The position numbers were made by a program, and so were the translations under genes. The notes beneath the pieces were generated by a model. It did not search any database. It was not told the origin of the DNA and saw nothing but the letters and a program-made list of their open reading frames with translations. A stretch of 64,000 nt of DNA from Terriglobales bacterium (lineage in GTDB: Bacteria; Acidobacteriota; Terriglobia; Terriglobales; Acidobacteriaceae). Each line of letters starts with the position of its first letter. Positions within the stretch are counted from its first letter, which is position 1. Location of the stretch: NCBI GenBank assembly GCA_025936825.1, contig JAICSO010000001.1:124001-188000 (forward strand), given 5' to 3'. Below are positions 19,900 to 28,911 of this stretch, piece by piece.

Positions 19900-22131
19900 A
19901 TGAACGCAGTCCTGGAAGAAGAACAGGCGGTCGCCCCGACTCGCCAAAAGACCGTACGCCGGTTCGTTTTTGCTCTGCTGATACTTCTATCTGCGCTCAT
20001 CGGATCGTTCTCTGGCTTACTTTTTGTCTACTCCACCGACCTTCCGCAGATTGAACAACTGGAGCACTATCGTCCCATCTCGACTACCGAACTCTACGAT
20101 GTTCACGGCAGAGTGATTGGCTCGTTCGCACTGCAGCGGCGCGTGATCGCGACCTATAGCGACTTCCCTCCCGTGCTGATCGACGCCCTGGTTTCAACCG
20201 AAGACAAAGATTTCTTCCGACATGGTGGCGTGAACATTTGGCGCATTATTGGCGCTGCGTATCGTGACGTCGAATCTGGCGGCAAGGTGCAGGGCGCGTC
20301 AACCCTGACTATGCAGCTCGCGCGCAACCTTTTCCTTTCTCAGGACCGCTCGTTCCGTCGCAAGGTGCAGGAGATCCTGCTGGCGACTCAGATTGAACGG
20401 CGCTTCACTAAAGAACAGATCCTGACGCTTTACGGCAACCAGATCTATCTCGGGCACGGCGTGTACGGGTTCGAGGCGGCGTCGGAATTTTATTTCAGCA
20501 AGGCCGCCAAGCAGCTCACACTGCCGGAAGCGGCATTGATCGTCGGCCTGCCCAAGGCGCCGAGCAACTATTCTCCGGTCAATCACCCCGGTCCAGCGTT
20601 GAAACGGAGAAACCTGGTGATCAACGCCATGCTTGAGGATGGAAAGATCACGGCGCAACAAGCGACCGAAGCCCGAAATACACCCCTTGCATTGCATCTG
20701 GCGCACGATCCGAACTCGCTCGCGCCGTATTTTGTCGAGGAAGTGCGGCGATACCTTGAAAATAAATACGGCACTGATCAAGTACATGAAGGTGGTTTGC
20801 GAGCTTACACCAGCCTCGACATGGACCTGCAGAGTGCCGCGAACCGTGCGCTTCTGGATGGCCTTGCAGCATACGAACGGCGGCACGGCTGGAGAGCTCA
20901 TCTCGAGAACGTTTTGCTGGAAGGCGAGACTCTCAACAGCTACAAGCATCCCGACTGGGACGAGGCGCTGGAAGTGGGCACTTACACGCATGCTCTCGTG
21001 ACGGCGGTGTGGCCGTGGGGCAGTGCAACGTTAAAGGTCGGGAATTATCTCGCGACCCTCGGGCCGCCGGACGTCGCATGGACCCATGAGAAGATTCCAC
21101 AAATTCTCAAGCAGGGTGACGTCGCTTACGTGAAGATCCTTGCGTTCGACCCAGGAGGAAAGGCAAAGGTCAGCCTGGAGCAAGACTCGGGTGTGCAGGG
21201 GGCCCTCTTGGCGATCGATAACGCCACCGGTGATATCCGCGCCATGGTGGGCGGACGCGACTTCAACTTGTCAAAATTCAATCGTGCGACGCAGGCATTG
21301 CGGCAAGTAGGCTCGTCATTCAAGCCTTATGTCTATACGGCTGCGATCGATCAGGGTTCACGACCGGACGACACCGTCCTGGATGCACCGGTAACGTTCC
21401 AGACGGCGTCAGGTCCATATTCGCCCCATAATTACGATGAGAAATACGAGGGCCTGATCACCCTGCGGCGGGCATTAGCGCAGTCACGGAATATTCCCGC
21501 TTTGAAGTTGGCGGACAAAGTGGGCATTCGAACCGTTGAAGACTATGCACGTAAATTTGGGATTACTTCGCCATTGCCGCCGTACTTGCCGGTCGCTCTC
21601 GGCGCGGCGGAAGTCACGTTGATTGAGCAGACGTCCGCATTCAGCGTGTTTCCAGATGATGGCGTGCGGCTGGTTCCGCGGTACCTCACGAAAGTGACCG
21701 ACTACGATGGGCGGATGCTGGAAGAAAACTACCCGGGCGTGAAAGACGTAGTCAGCGCGCGCACTGCGCGGCTGATGACCTCAATGCTGCAGGGAGTGGT
21801 GCAGCATGGAACGGCAATTTCCGCAGCCAGTTTAAAGCTCCCGCTCGGTGGCAAGACCGGCACCACCAACGATTTCACCGACGCATGGTTCGTGGGCTTC
21901 TCGCCGAACCTGACAGCAGGAGTTTGGGTTGGTTATGACGAGAAGAAGTCGCTGGGCGAAAAAGAAACAGGAGCCCGCGCTGCACTGCCGATCTGGACTG
22001 AATTCATGACCGCTGCGCTGGGTGGAAAGGATCCTGGGAAATTCCAACCTCCTCCGGATTTGCCTCCGCGGCCTGCTGCGATGAAGGTGGACACATCCGC
22101 CTTGGCGCCTGCGGCGGAAGAGAGCCACTGA
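19900..22131 (+). CDS. Class A penicillin-binding protein (transglycosylase/transpeptidase)
   Basis: A 743-residue bifunctional PBP that polymerises and cross-links peptidoglycan. A short cytoplasmic tail and one membrane helix (about residues 25-50) are followed by the GT51 domain with 'STEDKDFFRHGG', 'QGASTLTMQLARNLFL' and 'RRKVQEILLATQIE'. The transpeptidase domain has the SxxK Ser in 'GSSFKPYVY', the SxN motif in 'AQSRNIPAL' and KTGT in 'GGKTGTTNDF'. The layout is complete and resembles PBP1b/PBP2A-type proteins. It stands alone between two repeat elements. Confidence 0.94.
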   Translation: MNAVLEEEQAVAPTRQKTVRRFVFALLILLSALIGSFSGLLFVYSTDLPQIEQLEHYRPISTTELYDVHGRVIGSFALQRRVIATYSDFPPVLIDALVSTEDKDFFRHGGVNIWRIIGAAYRDVESGGKVQGASTLTMQLARNLFLSQDRSFRRKVQEILLATQIERRFTKEQILTLYGNQIYLGHGVYGFEAASEFYFSKAAKQLTLPEAALIVGLPKAPSNYSPVNHPGPALKRRNLVINAMLEDGKITAQQATEARNTPLALHLAHDPNSLAPYFVEEVRRYLENKYGTDQVHEGGLRAYTSLDMDLQSAANRALLDGLAAYERRHGWRAHLENVLLEGETLNSYKHPDWDEALEVGTYTHALVTAVWPWGSATLKVGNYLATLGPPDVAWTHEKIPQILKQGDVAYVKILAFDPGGKAKVSLEQDSGVQGALLAIDNATGDIRAMVGGRDFNLSKFNRATQALRQVGSSFKPYVYTAAIDQGSRPDDTVLDAPVTFQTASGPYSPHNYDEKYEGLITLRRALAQSRNIPALKLADKVGIRTVEDYARKFGITSPLPPYLPVALGAAEVTLIEQTSAFSVFPDDGVRLVPRYLTKVTDYDGRMLEENYPGVKDVVSARTARLMTSMLQGVVQHGTAISAASLKLPLGGKTGTTNDFTDAWFVGFSPNLTAGVWVGYDEKKSLGEKETGARAALPIWTEFMTAALGGKDPGKFQPPPDLPPRPAAMKVDTSALAPAAEESH

Positions 22132-22140
22132 ACGAATTTC

Positions 22141-22291
22141 TCACCACGGAGGCACGGAGTCACGGAGAAAACAAATTCACTTTCCACGGATTTACGCGGA
22201 TCAACACGGGTTTCCAAGGTGATGAAATCTGTCCATCTCCGTGAAGCGACATAAAGCTCCTTTTCTCAGTGCCTCAGTGTCTCCGTGGTGA
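22141..22291. repeat. Nested inverted repeat: two word families, one inside the other
   Basis: Outer arms: CACCACGGAGGCACGGAG (22142-22159) with inverse CAGTGTCTCCGTGGTG (22275-22290). Inner arms of the other family: CCACGGATTTACGCGG (22194-22209) and a decayed inverse at 22226-22246. The whole forms a two-tier hairpin after the PBP gene. Confidence 0.8.
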
Positions 22292-22310
22292 ACAACGCGT
22301 GTGTGACGCT

Positions 22311-22342
22311 AAAAGAAAACGCCGTCCGAAGCCGGGCGGCGT
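22311..22342 (-). terminator. Rho-independent terminator after DUF6600 gene
   Basis: Read on the minus strand: ACGCCGCCC, loop, GGACGGCGT, then TTTTCTTTT. One mismatch in a 9-bp stem. It lies 28 bases after the stop codon at 22370. Confidence 0.85.
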
Positions 22343-22369
22343 ATCTTGCGCGCGTTTCAAATCTGCAGC

Positions 22370-25087
22370 TTACCGATGGCCGTGACTACCTCCGCCACCT
22401 CCACCGCTGTGTCCACCGCCGCTCGGCGCGGAAGCATGCCCTCCCCCACCACCGTAGGAACGGCCTCCACCGCCGCCGAAGCCGCCGGAACGACCACCTC
22501 CGCTGTACGATGGCGCCCTACCTCCGCCACCGTAAGAACCCATCGACCGTCCTCCGCCACTGTAGGACGGAGCTGACCGTCCATAGGAGCCGCCACCATA
22601 CGAAGGCATCGAGCGGCCAACAGATCCACGGTTGTAGCTCGGTGCCGGCCGGCTGTACGATCCGCCGCCATAGCTAGGAGTTGGACGGCTGTAGCTCGGA
22701 GTTGGACGGCTATAGCTTCCGCCGCCATAGTTCGGCGCTGGGCGACTGTAGCTCGGAGTCTCACGGTTGTAACTTGGGCTCGGGCGAGTGTAGCTGGGAG
22801 CCGGACGGCTGCTGTCGCTCGGCCGATTGTACGCGCCATTCGAACCGTAGCTCGGCTGTGGACGGTTGTACGAACCGTTCCCGTATCCGCGGTTGTTCGC
22901 CTGGTATGAAGGCGAAGGCCGCGATTGCTCGGAGCGATTGTTTCCAGCGCCCGGCAAGCTTGCTCCCGAGGGCCGAGGGACTGACTGTCCGCCAAAACCG
23001 CCGCGCTCATTCATTCCCGCAGTCGGGCGCGAGACGTTGGATCGCGGGTTGTTTTGGATCCCTGTTGCACCGTTATTCGCTCCACGGCCGAAGCCGCTTG
23101 CGCTCGGTGGATGCGGAACAGAGCGGGACCACGCTCCACTATTCGGAGACATTGGACCGCGTTCCGCGCTCCGCATGTTGCTGTTCGCAGCAGGCGACGC
23201 AACTCCACGGTTCGGCACTTCGGTCGGATGCTGCACACTGGCGTTGTTGCTCATCGGTCTCTGCACACCCGCGTTATTCATGGGTGCAGCAGGACGCGCA
23301 TTCGTCGGACCATTTGCCCGCTGGGCTCCGCCGTTCCATGCGGGACGCGAGCCGATTCCGTAGCCAGCATTTGCGCTTGCACCACCGCGTCCAGCCGCTG
23401 CAATCGATGGCCGCTGAGTTGCGCCATTCGCAGCCGGTCGCGATCCGATCCCGTAGCCTGCGCTTGCACTGCCGCGCCCAGCCGTTGCCATCGAAGCATG
23501 GCTAACCACTGGCCGTGCGAAGCTGCGTGGAGGAGGCGCTGCAGCTCTCATTCCCGCATTGCCTCCAAGCCGAGTAGTCATGGTCGGCTTCATATCCAGC
23601 GAATGGACCGGAGTCATCCGGCTCATCTGGTTTGGCGAAACCCGGATCGCATTCCGCGCCACATTCTGCGAATTCATCAACGTCTGCCTGGAAACCGCGG
23701 TAAAGCCGTTTGGCGATTTCATGTTCGCGTAGCGGATGTTGCTGTGCGGTCCATAAGCTCCGCCGCCACCACCGCCGCCGGTTGGCGGATAACCGGTTCC
23801 ACCACCACCACCGCCGCCGGTTGGCGGATAGCCGGTTCCACCACCACCGTGTCCTCCGCGGCCCGGATGATTATTGATGTAGGTGTTGTTGTAGATATTC
23901 GTGATGTTCACGTTGGTGATGTGCGTGTTCGTAATGTTCACGCGGTTGAAGTAACCGCGGCTCACGCCATACCACGGAACATAGGGTTCACCATATCCCA
24001 GTGGGCACCAACCATATCCGCCAAAACCACCGCCGAAGCCGACACTCACGCCCCAGCTAGGTCCGCCAAACCACGCGACCAACGCGGGCGCATAGTAAGG
24101 ACGCACATACACTGGTCCCGGGGCCCATCCCCAGTAGTTGTCGTAATAAACCCAGCGGCCATAGTGGAACGGCGCGTATCCCCACGGTTCGTCATCAACC
24201 CAGGTCCATCCCCACGGGTCGACCCAGATCCAGTGACCGTCGCGATATGGGGCCCAGCCTGCGCCAACGCCGTTAGGAACCCACACGTCGCCGTATTCGT
24301 CGGCATCCCGCCAAGTACCGTACTCATCAAGATCATCGGAGCCAACCACGTCCGGCGAAACATACTTTGAGGAAGCCGAGTGGTCGAAGCGCTCATCACG
24401 GGAACTCGCCCACTCATCAAACTGATCGGGAGACGGAGCCGAATGAAGTTCTGCGTCGGCGGTGTTGGTGCCATCTGCAAAGCGTGCCTGCTGGCCTTCA
24501 CGAATGCGAACCGCCGGACCGCTGCCCGTCGATTCACCTTCGCCCCGCCACACTGTGATCACAGTAGTGTCGGCGTTAGAGTCCACATCAAATCGATAAT
24601 CGCCGGGCTTGGAAACTGTGAATGCCTGATTAGGAGTGTCGACCTCGTAAGTTTCACCGTCATACAGCCGGCGCACATGCAGGTTCATTGCTCCTTGGTG
24701 CAGCTGTAACTGGGCAGTGTTCTCGTCGACATTCGTGAGGGTGAGGCTGCTTTCGGAATCGATCCGAACGAGTCCTGTGCCAAGGCTGATTTCAGCCCGT
24801 GAATTCTTGTCGGCCCAAATGTTGTCGGAGTTCGTCAATGGCCGGTTCAGCGCGCCGGCAACCCAGTCATCAGTTCCATGCGGCTGCACGGAGACCGATC
24901 CTGACATAAACTGCAAACGGGCGGCGCGGGCCGGCGGATCAGGACGATTGTCGTCGACTGAAGCCTCACCAGACGGGCCAGGGGGTGGGCCAGAGACGCT
25001 GGCGTCTTCATCCTGGGCTTTCGATATCAATGCGGCTGAGGGAACCAGCGCGAGAGCAAGCAAAAAAGTGAAAATCCGGCGCTTCAT
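22370..25087 (-). CDS. Large exported FecR/DUF6600-type protein with Tyr/Ser/Pro/Gly-rich tail
   Basis: A 905-residue protein. After a signal peptide (1-24) comes a FecR-like beta domain (about residues 45-195, 'SSLTLTNVDENTAQLQLHQGA') and then a Trp-rich DUF6600 region (about 250-370: 'GWAPYRDGHWIWVDPWGW', 'WGYAPFHYGRWVYYDNYWGW'). The rest, over 500 residues, is low complexity: poly-Gly blocks, Ala/Asn/Arg/Pro spacers and near the end a tandem 'RPxPSYxxGSYSRPxPSY' array. The start is fixed by a GGAGG just upstream. The tail suggests a surface or matrix-like protein; function is unknown. The opposite strand has long open frames that are shadows. Confidence 0.88.
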   Translation of the reverse strand: MKRRIFTFLLALALVPSAALISKAQDEDASVSGPPPGPSGEASVDDNRPDPPARAARLQFMSGSVSVQPHGTDDWVAGALNRPLTNSDNIWADKNSRAEISLGTGLVRIDSESSLTLTNVDENTAQLQLHQGAMNLHVRRLYDGETYEVDTPNQAFTVSKPGDYRFDVDSNADTTVITVWRGEGESTGSGPAVRIREGQQARFADGTNTADAELHSAPSPDQFDEWASSRDERFDHSASSKYVSPDVVGSDDLDEYGTWRDADEYGDVWVPNGVGAGWAPYRDGHWIWVDPWGWTWVDDEPWGYAPFHYGRWVYYDNYWGWAPGPVYVRPYYAPALVAWFGGPSWGVSVGFGGGFGGYGWCPLGYGEPYVPWYGVSRGYFNRVNITNTHITNVNITNIYNNTYINNHPGRGGHGGGGTGYPPTGGGGGGGTGYPPTGGGGGGGAYGPHSNIRYANMKSPNGFTAVSRQTLMNSQNVARNAIRVSPNQMSRMTPVHSLDMKPTMTTRLGGNAGMRAAAPPPRSFARPVVSHASMATAGRGSASAGYGIGSRPAANGATQRPSIAAAGRGGASANAGYGIGSRPAWNGGAQRANGPTNARPAAPMNNAGVQRPMSNNASVQHPTEVPNRGVASPAANSNMRSAERGPMSPNSGAWSRSVPHPPSASGFGRGANNGATGIQNNPRSNVSRPTAGMNERGGFGGQSVPRPSGASLPGAGNNRSEQSRPSPSYQANNRGYGNGSYNRPQPSYGSNGAYNRPSDSSRPAPSYTRPSPSYNRETPSYSRPAPNYGGGSYSRPTPSYSRPTPSYGGGSYSRPAPSYNRGSVGRSMPSYGGGSYGRSAPSYSGGGRSMGSYGGGGRAPSYSGGGRSGGFGGGGGRSYGGGGGHASAPSGGGHSGGGGGGSHGHR

Positions 25088-25316
25088 AAATCCTCCGCGG
25101 AGGCAACGTGGCGCCCCGAGGTACGTAAAAGGGCAGGTCTCACCTGCTCTAAGCATCTAAACCCTCGTCGCAGGAAAGAGTTGCGTCAGCAATGTTCGTT
25201 TATATGCCGTAAAATGCATGGTTTACAGGGCCGCTCGATTGTGGTTGCGAGCCTGAAGTGACGGACGCAGCCGTGGCATCATCCAAACGGTACTATCTCG
25301 AACAGTGAGGATTTGA

Positions 25317-26192
25317 ATGAGCACGCAGGCGCAACCTGTCTCAGCAGCTCTGAGCGGCACGTTCACGCTTGGGGGAGAACTCACCGTCAACCGCCTCGGA
25401 TTTGGCGCCATGCGTATTACCGGCGAAGGAATCTGGGGACCTCCCAAAAACAAAAAGGAAGCTTTGGCTGTCCTGCGTCGCGCGGTGGAGTTGGGTGTCA
25501 ACTTCATCGACACTGCCGACTCCTATGGCCCGGATGTCAGCGAAGAGTTGATTGCCGAGGCGCTCCATCCGTATCCGAAGGATCTGGTGATCGCGACCAA
25601 AGGCGGGTGGCTGCGGCCAGGGCCGAATCAGTGGACGCACGAGGCTTCCCCAGAACACCTGCGCAAAGCGGTTGAGGGAAGCCTCAAGCGGCTGCGTCTC
25701 GATCGAATAGACGTTTACCAGCTGCACGCGCCCGCGCCGGCAACTCCGTTCAGGGATTCGGTGCAGGCCTTGGCAGAGCTGCAGCGCGAAGGCAAGATCA
25801 GGTTAGTGGCGCTGTCGAACGTCACGCGCGAACACGTAGAGAAAGCACGTAAGATCGTGCCCATTGCGTCGGTCCAGAACCGTTACAGCTTCGCCGATCG
25901 CGAGTGGGAGAACGTTGTCGACTATTGTGAGCAGAACGGGATCGGGTTCATCCCTTGGTTCCCGCTCGGGGCGGGAAAAGTCGCGGGTGAAGCTCTAAAC
26001 CGGGCCGCGAAAGCGCATCAGGCGACCCCGATGCAGGTCGCGCTGGCGTGGCTGCTGCAGCGCTCACCTGCTATGCTGCCTATTCCGGGTACTTCGTCCG
26101 TGCAGCATGTGGAAGAAAACATTGCTGCTGCTGGCGTGAAGCTCACGAAGAGCGAATTTGAGGAACTCGACCGCGCAGGAATGGCGGCCTGA
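25317..26192 (+). CDS. Aldo/keto reductase
   Basis: A 291-residue NAD(P)H-dependent aldo/keto reductase of the TIM-barrel family. The catalytic tetrad is visible: Asp and Tyr in 'FIDTADSYGPD', Lys in 'VIATKGGW' and His in 'DVYQLHAPAP'. The C-terminal cofactor-binding segment 'PIPGTSSVQHVEENIAAA' is typical of YajO/YhdN-like members. Natural substrate unknown. Convergent or cotranscribed genes are absent upstream; a SWIB gene follows 77 bases downstream. Confidence 0.92.
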   Translation: MSTQAQPVSAALSGTFTLGGELTVNRLGFGAMRITGEGIWGPPKNKKEALAVLRRAVELGVNFIDTADSYGPDVSEELIAEALHPYPKDLVIATKGGWLRPGPNQWTHEASPEHLRKAVEGSLKRLRLDRIDVYQLHAPAPATPFRDSVQALAELQREGKIRLVALSNVTREHVEKARKIVPIASVQNRYSFADREWENVVDYCEQNGIGFIPWFPLGAGKVAGEALNRAAKAHQATPMQVALAWLLQRSPAMLPIPGTSSVQHVEENIAAAGVKLTKSEFEELDRAGMAA

Positions 26193-26269
26193 GATCCGGA
26201 AAGTTTGTTGGGTTCCCAACCCGGCTCGCCGGGGAAACATCCATTTAAGGCGTTTTCAAAGGAGAGACA

Positions 26270-26539
26270 ATGGCGAAAGCAGCTGGAAAAGGCAAGGCGA
26301 ACAGCGCCTTCATGAAGCCGATGCAACCCTCAGAGCACCTGGCGAAGATTGTTGGTTCAGAACCGCTCCCGCGGAGCGAAGTGACCAAAAAAGTTTGGGA
26401 CCATATCAAGAAAAATAACCTTCAGAATCCTGAGAACAAGCGCGAGATCATCGCCGACGAGAAGCTGCAGCCCGTTTTCGGCGCCAAGAAGCTCGACATG
26501 TTCAAGATGACGAAAGCCATCAACAGCCATTTGAAGTAG
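26270..26539 (+). CDS. SWIB/MDM2 domain protein
   Basis: An 89-residue protein consisting almost entirely of a SWIB domain ('MKPMQPSEHLAKIVGSEPLP', 'WDHIKKNNLQNPENKREII', 'LQPVFGAKKLDMFKMTKAI'), after a short Lys/Gly/Ala-rich basic tail. SWIB domains are best known from eukaryotic SWI/SNF chromatin remodelling complexes and from chlamydial histone/topoisomerase proteins; free bacterial copies are thought to act at the nucleoid, but the function is not established. GGAGA at 26260-26264 gives a good ribosome binding site. Confidence 0.93.
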   Translation: MAKAAGKGKANSAFMKPMQPSEHLAKIVGSEPLPRSEVTKKVWDHIKKNNLQNPENKREIIADEKLQPVFGAKKLDMFKMTKAINSHLK

Positions 26540-26577
26540 CAGACAGAACTTGGGCCCTCGTCTATACTGACCCCAGC

Positions 26578-26793
26578 ATGGACGTCGAACGAACCATCGG
26601 CGACATCGAGGAATTGGAGCGAATCTTCGATATGGCGGACATACGTCCGCTTACTCCCAGCGATGTCTCGGCGGCCAACCAGCGGCACGATGCGAAGTTG
26701 GCGAATAGTCCCTGGTTCAAGCTGTGGCAGAGCTACGGCGTCTGCTGCCGAACCACGCCAGGGGAATTTGGGTTGGGCGAGGTGGAACGCTAG
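26578..26793 (+). CDS. Small hypothetical protein
   Basis: A 71-residue open frame 38 bases after the SWIB gene, with a plausible mixed composition and a helical N-terminal half ('IGDIEELERIFDMADI'). I do not recognise a family. A Trp-rich segment ('SPWFKLWQSYGVCC') with two adjacent cysteines follows. No clear ribosome binding site, so it is only a likely gene; it could be translated with SWIB. Confidence 0.5.
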   Translation: MDVERTIGDIEELERIFDMADIRPLTPSDVSAANQRHDAKLANSPWFKLWQSYGVCCRTTPGEFGLGEVER

Positions 26794-26912
26794 CCCTTGG
26801 TAAGCTCGCCAGAGCTTAAACAGAAACCTACCGCGCTTTCCAGAAGCCAAGAGTCCGAACTGCTCATTGAACATTCGAACTGCTCATTGAACGCTCCTGG
26901 ATCGTCCAGTTC

Positions 26913-27009
26913 TTCTTTGCGTACTTTGCGATCTTTGCGGTTAGGTGTTCTTCTAGCATGCGTGGAATTCGCAGTGTTTAACCCCAAAGTACGCGAAGAT
27001 GGCAAAGCA
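26913..27009. repeat. Inverted TTCTTTGCGTACTTTGCG repeat
   Basis: TTCTTTGCGTACTTTGCG and TCTTTGCGGTT (26913-26942) face CCCCAAAGTACGCGAAG (26982-26998) and GGCAAAGC (27001-27008). Same family as 19688-19852. A direct duplicate TCGAACTGCTCATTGAAC occurs just before (26858 and 26875). Confidence 0.7.
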
Positions 27010-27040
27010 GGCCTGGTTCGAACCAAATCGCCTTCAACGA

Positions 27041-27406
27041 CTACAGGGACTTATATTCCCCTTCTATAAACGGTGCCTCGTCTTCTCGCGCCTTTTGCTT
27101 TTCCTCTGCGGCGGCTAGTTTCCACTTGCGATAGACGTTCATCACTGACAACGTCCAGAACGGAACCAGGTCAACACCAGGGATGAGTTCTCCGGCAAAG
27201 GCGGGCAAGAACTCCCAGTGCCACCCAAGCAATCGCACCAGGATGATTGCTATGCCGATATCCAGCAGGTCGTCAGCGGGCGAGAGTGCGCCTTCGGCAA
27301 ACAAAGGCATGACGAAGATCTGGACCGCATCGGCAGCCACGGCGAGGACCATCGCTGTGCGAAAGTTCCAGGAAGAGTTCGTTGGTTGTAGAGTCTCAGT
27401 TTGCAC
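27041..27406 (-). CDS. Hypothetical membrane protein
   Basis: A 121-residue protein with about three hydrophobic segments ('AMVLAVAADAVQIFVMPLFA', 'LLDIGIAIILVRLLGW', 'VDLVPFWTLSVMNVY') and a charged Lys/Glu C-terminal tail. No family recognised beyond a general small acidobacterial membrane protein. The GGAG just upstream of the start supports translation. A repeat begins within 10 bases of the start. Confidence 0.7.
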   Translation of the reverse strand: MQTETLQPTNSSWNFRTAMVLAVAADAVQIFVMPLFAEGALSPADDLLDIGIAIILVRLLGWHWEFLPAFAGELIPGVDLVPFWTLSVMNVYRKWKLAAAEEKQKAREDEAPFIEGEYKSL

Positions 27407-27413
27407 TACTTCT

Positions 27414-27540
27414 CCTGAGGGGCGTCATCCCACACATCTGGCGTTCTTCAGCCGGGCGAGGGATCTCGTGTGCTGGGATGCCCATCGTGCGATCCTTCGC
27501 TCTGCCTGAAGGGCGGCTTCGCTGATGATGACGCCTCTGA
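27414..27540. repeat. Inverted GAGGGGCGTCATCC repeat
   Basis: CTGAGGGGCGTCATCC (27415-27430) and the inverse TGATGATGACGCCTCTGA (27523-27540) frame a segment with GATCTCGTGTGCTGGGATG. The remaining gap up to 27727 holds only a TTTAGCTCTCAGCCTTTAGC word array (27634-27653). Confidence 0.65.
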
Positions 27541-27727
27541 TAAGGAAGCTCAATGGAACAGTATCCAAGTAGGATGGGCCTCCCAAAGCTCACAATTTCC
27601 TTGATTCAGTCTATTCTTAGATGCTCGGGAACTTCCAGCTTTTAGCTCTCAGCCTTTAGCTGAATCGAACCAAAGCTGCGCCAAGAGCTGAGGAAAACCA
27701 ACGTTTTGTAGATCCATCGCTAACGCT

Positions 27728-28810
27728 ATGACCACTTTCAACACAGGCACGAGTATCGACGAATACTTGCGCGAGCGCCTGATGCCCGTCGAAGGCGCGA
27801 TCCCGCATATTCCCGGCATCGAGATGTTCGGCAATTCGATTCCTGCTGGAACCGTCGGCGGCGACCTTTTTGAGTACATCAACTTCCAGCAGCGCTACGA
27901 TATCGACGCCCGCATACAGCAGGCGGAGCGGCTATCACGCGAGTTTCTCGAACCGTTGGCGCCGGGCACTCCGGTGCGTAATGCTGTTGATGATCACGTG
28001 CAGTGGCTGAAGAAGCAGGCGGGCTACAGGCCGGAGATGGAGACGGAATATCGGTTCGCCAGGAGCACCGAGGAGCAGCGCGTAGCAGTGGATCTGCGCG
28101 ATCTGTTTTCGACCGCCGGCGTCCTGCTGGTTGACGCACAGGGGCACGGAATTATTTCCGCGAAGATCGCATCCACCGTTCATGACACGTTCCATGCCTT
28201 AATGCTCACCGAGTTGGACCGCTACGGCAAAGCCACGCCCGAGCTTCTGGAAAATCTCAACCTGAGGCTGGCGCAGTCGGTCACCGCGCGCAACGCGCTG
28301 GGATTGACTGAAAAGGAAGACGCGCGTGAGATCGCGACCATGTTATACGGCGAAGTGCGGCCCGGTGGCAATTTTCGCTTCGCAAATTTTGGACATCCGC
28401 CGCCGCTCGTGTTCTCAGCGGAGTACTGCAAGTTTATGAACATCGACGAGAGCCGCATGGTGCAGTTCCTGGCGCTCGGCTTGCAGATTCCAGCCGACCA
28501 TCCCGACCGGAAGAAGTACTACTCGCTTAATCTACGGAAAAGAGAGTTCGACGCCTCCGATGTCGCCGAGATCACGTTGATGAGCCCCGGCGACATCCTC
28601 GTGCTGTATACCGACGGAGTTTATGACGGCAGCGATCCGCAAGCTCGCGAGTCGCTGGAATCCGTGATGCGCACTTGCTATCGCCAGCCGGCCAGGGATA
28701 TCTGCAACGCGTTACTGGAACACGCGGTAAAGGAAGACGAGCGCCGGCGACAGGACGGGGAAGAAGACATGATCGACGACAAGACCGTGTTCATCATCAA
28801 GCGGACGTAA
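27728..28810 (+). CDS. PP2C-type (SpoIIE/RsbU) serine phosphatase
   Basis: A 360-residue phosphatase of the SpoIIE/RsbU class, which dephosphorylates anti-sigma antagonists in partner-switching signalling. Metal-binding aspartates are in 'AGTVGGDLFEYI', 'LLVDAQGHGIIS', 'GDILVLYTDGVYDG' and the C-terminal 'EDMIDDKTVFI'. Residues about 50-125 are an insertion with charged helices not typical of RsbU. There is no receiver, GAF or membrane domain, so the input signal is unknown, and no anti-sigma or STAS gene is adjacent. Confidence 0.88.
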   Translation: MTTFNTGTSIDEYLRERLMPVEGAIPHIPGIEMFGNSIPAGTVGGDLFEYINFQQRYDIDARIQQAERLSREFLEPLAPGTPVRNAVDDHVQWLKKQAGYRPEMETEYRFARSTEEQRVAVDLRDLFSTAGVLLVDAQGHGIISAKIASTVHDTFHALMLTELDRYGKATPELLENLNLRLAQSVTARNALGLTEKEDAREIATMLYGEVRPGGNFRFANFGHPPPLVFSAEYCKFMNIDESRMVQFLALGLQIPADHPDRKKYYSLNLRKREFDASDVAEITLMSPGDILVLYTDGVYDGSDPQARESLESVMRTCYRQPARDICNALLEHAVKEDERRRQDGEEDMIDDKTVFIIKRT

Positions 28811-28911
28811 GAACGCAACATGTGTCTCATGAGATGTTCGCAGTTCCGAATGTTGCATTACGACCAAGAGAGGTGGTAAACCGAGTCCTAGAGCCGAGTA
28901 GCGCTGCCGCG

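Noticed and set aside
22681-24370. Long plus-strand open frames opposite the DUF6600 gene
   Set aside because: Shadows of the Gly/Ser/Pro-rich repeats on the coding strand; composition is Arg/Ser/His-rich nonsense.
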